Shown piece by piece: positions 6,765 through 12,636 of a stretch of 16,529 nucleotides of DNA. Position 1 is the first letter of the stretch, and every line of letters begins with the position of its first letter. The position numbers were made by a program, and so were the translations under genes. The DNA is from Moraxellaceae bacterium (GTDB lineage Bacteria; Pseudomonadota; Gammaproteobacteria; Pseudomonadales; Moraxellaceae), in assembly GCA_030684415.1 (NCBI GenBank), contig JAUXNL010000077.1, positions 1 through 16,529 on the forward strand. The letters are read 5' to 3'. The notes under the pieces are model-generated. The model ran no database searches. It worked only from the letters and a program-made list of their open reading frames with translations, and was not told where the DNA came from.

Positions 6765-6869
6765 CGCGTTCTGGACGCTTTGAGTCCGATAACAATGTAG
6801 ATGCGCAAAACCTGCGTGCTATGAGGCAGCCAAGCGTAAATGCACGTTTTGAATGGCTTGCCACCTGAA

Positions 6870-6900
6870 ATGAAAAAGCCCGCGATGCGGGCTTTTTCAT
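6870..6900. terminator. Bidirectional intrinsic terminator
   Basis: ATGAAAAAGCCCGC (6870-6883), loop GAT, then GCGGGCTTTTTCAT (6887-6900): a perfect 14-bp stem whose GC-rich core is bordered by A5 and T5, so it works on either strand. It is 26 bases beyond the stop of the minus-strand Ala-rich gene and is also the first good terminator after fumarase. Confidence 0.9.
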
Positions 6901-6926
6901 GCGTGCAATCGGCAAACAGGAAGTGT

Positions 6927-7427
6927 TCAGTTCACCGGCATGCCGCTGAGGCCTTTGGCGTTGATCTTGTCTTGCAGCTTGCTGCTCGCCTTGGCGGGCG
7001 CATTGTTCATGGCATCGGTCGCTGCCTTGGCCTTGGCGTCTGCGGCGGCTTTCGCATCGGCCGCCTGTTGCTGGGCCGCGTCGGCTTTGGCTTGTGCTTC
7101 AGCGGCCTCTGCTTCTGCCTTGCTCACGGCGGCGCTGGTGTTCTGGCCGGTGAGGGCGTCCACCGTGGCGGCGTGCTCCTTGCCGGCTGTCAGTGCCGAG
7201 TCGGTTTTGGCGTTGGCTTTTGCTTTGGCGGCGGCGGCTTTGTCGAGGCCAGCCTGGCCTTTGGCGCTGGCTTTGCCCGCGGCGTTTTCAAGGCCGGAGG
7301 TTTCGACCTTGACGGATTTCTCAACGGGAACGCCCAGCACGTTCACGCCGATGCCGGCTTCACCCGCAAATGCCGGAGCGGAAAGAAGAGTGCTGGCAAT
7401 AGCCAGCGGGAGCAGTTTGCGCATCAT
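6927..7427 (-). CDS. Small Ala-rich, probably coiled-coil exported protein
   Basis: A 166-residue protein. Residues 1-21 are a clear Sec signal peptide (MMRK, hydrophobic core, cleavage after APAFA). The mature protein starts GEAGIGVNVLGVPVEKS, then residues about 50-145 are dominated by Ala, Lys, Gln, Asp and Glu in a pattern expected to form long amphipathic helices, ending KINAKGLSGMPVN. No catalytic motif or cysteine is present. The ATG at 7427 follows AGGAG by ten bases; the second ATG three bases on is less well placed, and an upstream in-frame start is not supported. The composition recalls periplasmic helical proteins, and a cell-envelope role is possible but unproven. I do not recognise the family. 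It has its own terminator (6870-6900). Confidence 0.75.
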   Translation of the reverse strand: MMRKLLPLAIASTLLSAPAFAGEAGIGVNVLGVPVEKSVKVETSGLENAAGKASAKGQAGLDKAAAAKAKANAKTDSALTAGKEHAATVDALTGQNTSAAVSKAEAEAAEAQAKADAAQQQAADAKAAADAKAKAATDAMNNAPAKASSKLQDKINAKGLSGMPVN

Positions 7428-7893
7428 TTTCTTGAATCTCCTGGTGTGGTGCGGCGGCATCGGTGTAAGGACATCATGAGTACAGGGACAGGCCGGTACC
7501 GCCGAAGGCGACTCTAGCCGTGATGCTGATTAAAGGCAGCAGCCAATCAGGTCGCTTCTGTTGTGTTTCATGCACGAAGTGAGCATGGGCTTGCGCGTTA
7601 GCCTCTCATTGAAAAATACCTCACTGCGCTCATGTATACCCTGCGACAGTGCTTTCCAAAGCTTGTCGAAGGGCTCAGGGTGAGCTGAGCAGTCAATAAC
7701 TGCGTGCTAACGCACCCGTTCGTTTAAGCCCCGTCGAAGCAGGAGCGGATGCGTTGGCCGGCCTCCAGTGTCTGGCGCGTCAGTGCTTGCACCCACTGGG
7801 CGCCACCTGCGCTGTCAACGGAAACGAAGTTGGCGACATCAAGGATGCTGGATGACGTGTCGACTCTATTCAGGACGAGACAGCGGCCAATAA
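7428..7893. other. Intergenic stretch with no convincing gene
   Basis: About 470 bases between the Ala-rich gene and the phoD terminator. The left part (7428-7560) is the upstream region of the Ala-rich gene; no clear -35/-10 pair was found there. GCGTTAGC (7595-7602) and GCTAACGC (7706-7713) are inverted copies bounding 119 bases that include the REP-like motif at 7661-7685. On the minus strand, in frame with phoD, codons stay open from just after the phoD stop down to TAA at 7724-7726, with coding-like codon use in the last 50 or so, but no start codon or ribosome site supports a gene. Confidence 0.5.
7661..7685. repeat. REP-like dispersed repeat motif
   Basis: The 25 bases begin GCTTGTCGAAGGGCTCAG and end GGTGAGC, with a small hairpin GCTCA-GGG-TGAGC. 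Motifs of the type TTCGACAAGC / GGGCTCAGGGTGAGC recur many times in intergenic DNA of many proteobacteria. Only one copy is in this window, so repeat status rests on recognition. Confidence 0.35.
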
Positions 7894-7928
7894 AAAGGCC
7901 CGCCGCTGCATGACAGGGGCGGGCCTTT
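7894..7928 (-). terminator. Intrinsic terminator of phoD
   Basis: AAAGGCCCGCC (7894-7904) and GGCGGGCCTTT (7918-7928) form a perfect 11-bp stem with a 13-base loop. Read on the minus strand the stem ends in TTTTT (7892-7896). It lies 17 bases past the phoD stop. Confidence 0.88.
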
Positions 7929-7945
7929 GGGTTGGGTCTCAGATC

Positions 7946-10900
7946 TTAGCTGATGACCACATCGGCTGTGCCTGCGGTAACCGTTGCGGTAACGGTCGAG
8001 CGCACCAGTCGTGCGGCACTCGGCGCTGCCGTGCCCACGATCGGGTTCAGTTTCTTGAACTCGCAGGTGAGGGTGGCCGCCGTTGCGGTGACCACTGCAT
8101 AGCCTTGGGCTTCTGTGTCGACATGCTTGAGCCACGGGTTGGCTTGCACAGACGTTGCCAGCGTCTGGGCCAGGCCAAGTGCCGAAGCGAAGCTAGGGCT
8201 GGCAGCAATATTGGCTTGGACGCCGGCAACTGCAGTATCCAGTGTGCCACCGGCCTCAGGGATGCCTGCCGCGGCCAGACGACGCTTGAGCTGGTCACTC
8301 AACTGACCGGCGAGCGAGTCAGCATTGGGTGGAGCAGACTTGCCCATGGTGTAGTCGAGCGTGTTCAGGTTCAGCGTGAAGTTCAGTGCAGGTGAGCCAC
8401 CAAACAAGGCCCCTGCAGGCAGTGCCACCGGTACCGGCACATACACCAGTTTGCCGATCAGCGCGTTGGTGGGGTCGAGCCCATCTGCGGCTTCTTTCAG
8501 GTAGTTGAACCAGGACGTAGAGCTGACCCCGGCCGTGACCAGATCCACCATCACGGGTGTGCCCGCCGTGGCGTCCAGTGTTTCGTTGGTGTTACCTGGA
8601 ATCAGCACTTCACCGGCAAAACGGTCATACACCTGACCGGCAAAGAAGGCATGAATGTCGCCGGTGACGGCGACCACATTCTGGATGCCGTTGCTGAGCA
8701 GATGGGTCATCAGGTCGGTACGTTCCTTGCGGTAACCATCCCACTGGTCGGCATTGATGATGAACTTCTGGAAGAAGCCTGCTACGGCGGCGGCAGACGC
8801 GCCGGTGGCTTTCAGGAAGAACGGCGAGGTGGCCTTGTTCGTCTTCATGTCAGGGCTGGCTTTCACGAAGGCGATCTGGTTGGCGGCCGCCTGTATCTGA
8901 GTGGCCGCACCGGCAGGCAGAGCAGCCTTGGCCGCCTCGTAGGCGGCCACAGCCGTTTCTGCCTGTATCGCGGTCAGACCAGCCGTTTGAGCAGCGGTAA
9001 CACGAGCGGCGGTATTGGCAGCGGGGTTCGCATCAGTCGCTGTGATGGCCAGCGCGGCTTGGCCCGCCACCGCAGAATCGGCGTTTGCCGTACCGGCACC
9101 TGCCACGGCGGAGGCGATGGTGATGTTGCCTACTGCAATAGCGTTGAGGAAAGCGCCAGCGGCGGCTTGAGCCTGCGTGCCGTTAAGACCGGCCGCGGTA
9201 CCGGCCGCTACCAGATCGGCGATGTCGGTGCTCGACGCCGAACGTGCAGTAATCGCATAGGCTGCTTGGCCGGCGACTGGAGTCGTTGCGCCCGTGCCAA
9301 CAGCCCCCGTGACGGCAGCAGCAATCACCAGATTGCCGACAGCGAGCGCGCGATTGAAAACGGCAACGGCAGCGCCAGCCAGCCCCGTGGCCTGTGGATC
9401 GGGAATGCCGGCACCAAACAGGACGTTGTAGGCTTCGGTAGCCTTGGCCGTGTCGTCCCCACCCCCGGCCGCGCTAATTGCAACGGCGGTTGCAGTCGAA
9501 GTGGCCAGCGCTTGGGCGGTAGCAGCATCCAGGCCAGCGCCAACCAGTTGCGGCGTCAGAGCGACAACAATCGTCGTGGTGGCCGGTGTAGCCGGCGACG
9601 TGGCGAGCTGCGTTGCCAAGCCAGCGGAGAGCTGGCCGGGGATCTCGGAAATGCCAGAGCTACTGCTGCCGGTCAACGCACCGAAGATGCCAAGCGAAAT
9701 CACGCCCGCCAGTGCATTGGTGCCGTGCAGGCCCATACGCATCAGCGAGACTTCATTACCCCAGACCTTCCAGGTGGAAGTGGAGTTGCTCATGGTGGAC
9801 TTCCACCAGTCACGCTGGGTCTGTCCGAGCACACTGACCAATGCGAGCGCGTCGGTGCCAGCCGGTGCCGAGCTGGGCGACTTCAGGAATTCGACTTGCT
9901 TCAGTGAAGCTTCTGGCGCGAGGTAGCGGGAGTTGATGCGCCCCAACTGCGCACCATTGCGCAGTGTTGTTTCCGCAATCAGGTGGTCATTCTTGTACAG
10001 ACGCTCATCGGTCATCACCAGATGCATGGTGGTGCCGAACTTCAGGTCACGGTAAATCTTGATGTTGTCGATGCTGGTTTCAGTTTCGCTATAGGTGATG
10101 TCGGCCGGCATGAATTCGAACCAGGCCTGGCTGGCATTACGGCGACGGGTCGGCTGCGAAAAATTGTCGTTGGTATACGTTTCCGAGGCTTTCCAGGCGT
10201 CGTCAGAGAATTCGTGATCGTCCCAGACCGCGATGATCGGGAAGCGCTCGTGAAAGGCCTGGATGCGCGCATCGCTGCGATACAGCTTGTAGAGGTAACG
10301 ATAGTCTTTGGTGCTGGCCGCATATTTGCCGGTTGAAGGCGATGGAAGTGCGCTGCCATCGGGCAGAACAATGGCCGAGTGCAGGGCTTCATCGCCCGCC
10401 GCGCTGTCGGTTTCGTAGATGTAATCGCCGAGATGCACGACAAAGTCGAGGCTGGGGGTGGCGCCAACACCGTCATCAGTGACGATCTGGCTGAAAGCGC
10501 CCCAGTGGTTGGCGCTCCAGTCCTGGCAGCTCATGAACGCGAACTTCACGTTGTTGCTGTCGGCGGCGGCTTGAGCGGTCTTGAAACGACCGACCTTACT
10601 CAGCTTGGTGCCGGCCTTGAACTGGTAGAAATAAGTGGTGTTGGCGTTAAGGCCGGTCAGCTTGTGGCGAGCGGTACCGTCAAAGTCAGCGAAGGCCGGC
10701 ACAGTGATGGCGCCCGCAGGAATGTTCGGGGTGATTTCGGAGGCATCGCTGCCCAGATTGGCCGACTGATCAGTTGTGGTCACCAGCAGTGTGATGGACA
10801 CATTCGTGGTGGTGACGTCGGTAATGCCGAGGGTGGAAGGCACGACACGCGTCCAGAGAACGATGCTGCTTTCTTTCGGGTCACCCGAGGCGATACTTTG

Positions 10901-11059
10901 TGGAAATTGCCAGTTGCCTCCGGTGGCGGCAGCGGGGGCTGGGCGGTTGATGACGGAGCTTGCCGTTTCGTCATCAGAGAGTGAGCAGCCGGTAACGCCG
11001 AGCGTGGCGGCTGAAACCGTCATGAAGCTGCCCATCTTTATAAAGTCGCGCCTTTTCAT
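7946..11059 (-). CDS. phoD: PhoD-family alkaline phosphatase/phosphodiesterase with large Ala-rich insertion
   Basis: A 1037-residue protein, about twice the usual PhoD length. The N-terminus has a Tat-type motif KRRDFIK (2-8) and a lipobox V22-T23-G24-C25, suggesting a folded, lipid-anchored exported enzyme. Residues about 50-165 are the PhoD N-terminal beta domain. The metallophosphatase core shows SCQDW (177-181), HLGDYIYE (209-216), VWDDHEFSDD (279-287), WGNEVS (433-438) and VTGDIHAFFAG (798-808), the expected metal-site motifs. PhoD enzymes hydrolyse phosphate mono- and diesters and typically use calcium and iron. Between WGNEVS and DQWDGYRKER (771-780), normally adjacent, lie about 325 extra residues (443-766), Ala/Thr/Gly-rich with a 69-residue tandem repeat. 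A second Ala-rich segment is at 914-972. The ATG follows AGAGGA by nine bases. No Pho box was recognised upstream. Monocistronic. Confidence 0.93.
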   Translation of the reverse strand: MKRRDFIKMGSFMTVSAATLGVTGCSLSDDETASSVINRPAPAAATGGNWQFPQSIASGDPKESSIVLWTRVVPSTLGITDVTTTNVSITLLVTTTDQSANLGSDASEITPNIPAGAITVPAFADFDGTARHKLTGLNANTTYFYQFKAGTKLSKVGRFKTAQAAADSNNVKFAFMSCQDWSANHWGAFSQIVTDDGVGATPSLDFVVHLGDYIYETDSAAGDEALHSAIVLPDGSALPSPSTGKYAASTKDYRYLYKLYRSDARIQAFHERFPIIAVWDDHEFSDDAWKASETYTNDNFSQPTRRRNASQAWFEFMPADITYSETETSIDNIKIYRDLKFGTTMHLVMTDERLYKNDHLIAETTLRNGAQLGRINSRYLAPEASLKQVEFLKSPSSAPAGTDALALVSVLGQTQRDWWKSTMSNSTSTWKVWGNEVSLMRMGLHGTNALAGVISLGIFGALTGSSSSGISEIPGQLSAGLATQLATSPATPATTTIVVALTPQLVGAGLDAATAQALATSTATAVAISAAGGGDDTAKATEAYNVLFGAGIPDPQATGLAGAAVAVFNRALAVGNLVIAAAVTGAVGTGATTPVAGQAAYAITARSASSTDIADLVAAGTAAGLNGTQAQAAAGAFLNAIAVGNITIASAVAGAGTANADSAVAGQAALAITATDANPAANTAARVTAAQTAGLTAIQAETAVAAYEAAKAALPAGAATQIQAAANQIAFVKASPDMKTNKATSPFFLKATGASAAAVAGFFQKFIINADQWDGYRKERTDLMTHLLSNGIQNVVAVTGDIHAFFAGQVYDRFAGEVLIPGNTNETLDATAGTPVMVDLVTAGVSSTSWFNYLKEAADGLDPTNALIGKLVYVPVPVALPAGALFGGSPALNFTLNLNTLDYTMGKSAPPNADSLAGQLSDQLKRRLAAAGIPEAGGTLDTAVAGVQANIAASPSFASALGLAQTLATSVQANPWLKHVDTEAQGYAVVTATAATLTCEFKKLNPIVGTAAPSAARLVRSTVTATVTAGTADVVIS
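8945..9358 (-). repeat. Two tandem 69-residue repeats inside PhoD insertion
   Basis: Protein residues 568-636 and 637-705 align without gaps over most of their length: ALAVGN / AIAVGN, VAGQAAYAIT / VAGQAALAIT and AAGLNGTQAQAAA / TAGLTAIQAETAV occur at the same offsets of 69. A partial, more diverged unit around 505-567 shows AGLDAATAQALA. The DNA copies have diverged, so the duplication is old or selected at the protein level. Confidence 0.75.
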
Positions 11060-11607
11060 GCTTTTTTATCCTCTGCCGAGAAGTTGTTGTGGTTCTTATA
11101 TGAGGCGTTTTTGTGTTTGGCCCCGAGCCTGGCTTGTATAGCGTAGGCTGTATTTTGCGTTTTGCGTGAAAGTCCGTCCGGACAACATTACCTCGGCGGT
11201 CGCCGCAGCAATGTGACCGGTGATTTCTGTGAAAGAACCGGATAGTCCGAAAAAGCGTCTTTCTGGCCGCTCATCATGCCGCTGGAGTTATGGGTTGAAC
11301 AACCCCTTTATGCCCGAAATCTCTGACGCATGCGTCACGCTCCGCCTGTTGTACGCGGAGGTTTGTTTGGATGACGCGGGAGGCGGACAGACGGAGCCTC
11401 CCGGCGTCGGACTGTCGTGCTCGTGGCGGTGAGCAGGCGGGCTTTGGGACAAGGCTCTTGGGCCGCACTTCAAGTGCCATGCCTCGGGTGCATGGCAGGT
11501 GCAGGGAGCCGCGTGATCGGGCAGATGCTCGTCGGGGCGCTATCAGCGCAAGGATGGGGGCTGGCCGTAGCTCAGCCGGCTTTCAATGATGATGTTCAAC
11601 CCACGCA
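11060..11607. other. 548-base intergenic region rich in inverted repeats, no supported gene
   Basis: The left end (to about 11180) should hold the phoD promoter; minus-strand TATAAG near 11096-11101 is a possible -10 but no matching -35 was found. Further right: hairpin GGGTT-GAAC-AACCC (11292-11305); 14-bp perfect palindrome TGACGCATGCGTCA (11324-11337); hairpin GACGC/GGGAGGC with GCCTCCC/GCGTC (11373-11408, one bulge); hairpin TGCCATGC-7-GCATGGCA (11475-11497). TGGGTTGAACA at 11291-11301 recurs inverted at 11593-11603. Short open frames here look unlike proteins. No T-rich terminator follows the TauE/SafE gene. Confidence 0.5.
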
Positions 11608-12417
11608 TTAATGATGATGTCCCGCCGGCATCTCCTGCTTCGTGGCCGGCTTGTCATGCCCCGCGTGCGGGTCAGTGCCGGGCGCTGTCTCGCCGGCGGC
11701 CCCATTATGCGCATGATGACCGCCCCCCGGCAGTGCGGGCAGCGCGGTCCATATCCCGAAAGCGATGACCAGCAGGCCGGCGGCCTGGCGTACGGCGCGT
11801 TGTTGCAGCCATTGCCGCAGGCGCCCGGCGAGCGTGCCGGTGATGAGCAGGAACGGCAGGGTGCCAAGGCCGAAGGCCAGCATCACGGCGCCGGACATGA
11901 CGCTGTCACTGCGCGCCAGCGCCAGGGCCAGCGCGCTATAGACCAGCCCGCAGGGCAGGAATCCCCAGGCCATGCCGGCAGCGACCGCCTTCAGTGGATG
12001 GTTCACCGGCAACAACCGGCGGCGCAGTGGATCAAGGTGCTGCCAGAGGCCGCTGCCCAGCCGCTCGAGCCGTTGCAGGCCCATCCACCAGCCCGCCAAA
12101 TACAGGCCCATGGCCACCATCAGCAGGCCGGCCACCAGACGTAGCCACATCAGGCCGGCGACGGGCGCGATGATCGTCTGCCCGAGCGTGCCGACGATCA
12201 CACCGAACAGCACATAGGTCAGCAGTCGCCCGATGTTGTAGGCCAGTTGGTAGCCCAGCAGAGTACGCCCTTGCCGTTGCTCCGCCGGCAAGGCGAAGGT
12301 CAGCGCTGCCGAAATGCCGCCGCACATGCCGATGCAATGCGTCCCGCCGAGCAGGCCGGTGAGCCAGGCGGTGAGCAGGAGTGAGCTGTCTACGGGGCCG
12401 ATGACAGAGCTGATCAC
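11608..12417 (-). CDS. TauE/SafE-like membrane protein of the cbb3 assembly cluster, His-rich tail
   Basis: A 269-residue membrane protein of the COG2836 type (sulfite exporter TauE/SafE-like, related in fold to CcdA/DsbD membrane domains). About six helices; two signature motifs are GGTHCIGMCGG (24-34, with Cys28 and Cys32) and GFLPCGLVYSAL (152-163, Cys156). These Cys/Met/His motifs recall metal or thiol transport. The last 36 residues contain eight histidines (HHAH, HAGH, terminal HHH), a likely copper or other metal binding tail. It follows ccoS as in Pseudomonas, where the equivalent gene is at the end of ccoGHIS. The GTG start overlaps the ccoS stop by GTGA, implying coupled translation. 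The substrate is unproven; a copper role is inferred from the tail and context, and sulfite export is only the family label. Confidence 0.88.
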   Translation of the reverse strand: MISSVIGPVDSSLLLTAWLTGLLGGTHCIGMCGGISAALTFALPAEQRQGRTLLGYQLAYNIGRLLTYVLFGVIVGTLGQTIIAPVAGLMWLRLVAGLLMVAMGLYLAGWWMGLQRLERLGSGLWQHLDPLRRRLLPVNHPLKAVAAGMAWGFLPCGLVYSALALALARSDSVMSGAVMLAFGLGTLPFLLITGTLAGRLRQWLQQRAVRQAAGLLVIAFGIWTALPALPGGGHHAHNGAAGETAPGTDPHAGHDKPATKQEMPAGHHH

Positions 12418-12575
12418 GGGCGGCGGCTCCTTTCGTCACGGTCGTCTTTGAGGATGCGGCGCGAAGGGCCGTCCATGTCGTCGAACTGGTTGTGTTTGAC
12501 CGCCCAGAAAAATACCCAGACGGCGGCGGCCAGAAACAGCAGGCTGAGCGGTACCAGCAGATAAATCACTTCCAT
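12414..12575 (-). CDS. ccoS: CcoS, cbb3-type oxidase assembly protein
   Basis: A 53-residue protein beginning MEVIYLLVPLSLLFLAAAV: one membrane helix (about 4-26) followed by WAVKHNQFDDMDGP and a charged tail, the standard CcoS (FixS) pattern. CcoS is needed for maturation of active cbb3 oxidase, probably through cofactor (heme/copper) insertion, but has no known enzymatic activity. The ATG at 12575 starts 61 bases after the ccoI stop with only a weak upstream site; its stop overlaps the start of the next gene. Length and position both match the family. Confidence 0.93.
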   Translation of the reverse strand: MEVIYLLVPLSLLFLAAAVWVFFWAVKHNQFDDMDGPSRRILKDDRDERSRRP

Positions 12576-12636
12576 GGGCGGGTCTTCGGGTCAGGGGCCA
12601 AGTGCATGGGGCCGGGTGTCAGGTGCCGGGCAAGTA

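Noticed and set aside
8651..9907. 418-codon plus-strand open frame opposite phoD
   Set aside because: It mirrors the Ala-rich insertion; the Gly/Arg/Ser-rich product has no recognisable domain and the sense frame contains intact PhoD motifs on both sides.
11294..11600. Integron attC-like core sites (GTTGAAC at 11294-11300 and GTTCAAC at 11594-11600)
   Set aside because: They fit the 7-base consensus but are in the wrong order and 300 bases apart, with no attC-like palindrome between them and no integrase.
11564..11607. tRNA-like stretch (TAGCTCAG followed by GTTCAACCC)
   Set aside because: The two motifs are only about 20 bases apart, too close for D and T arms, and no acceptor or anticodon stem can be formed.
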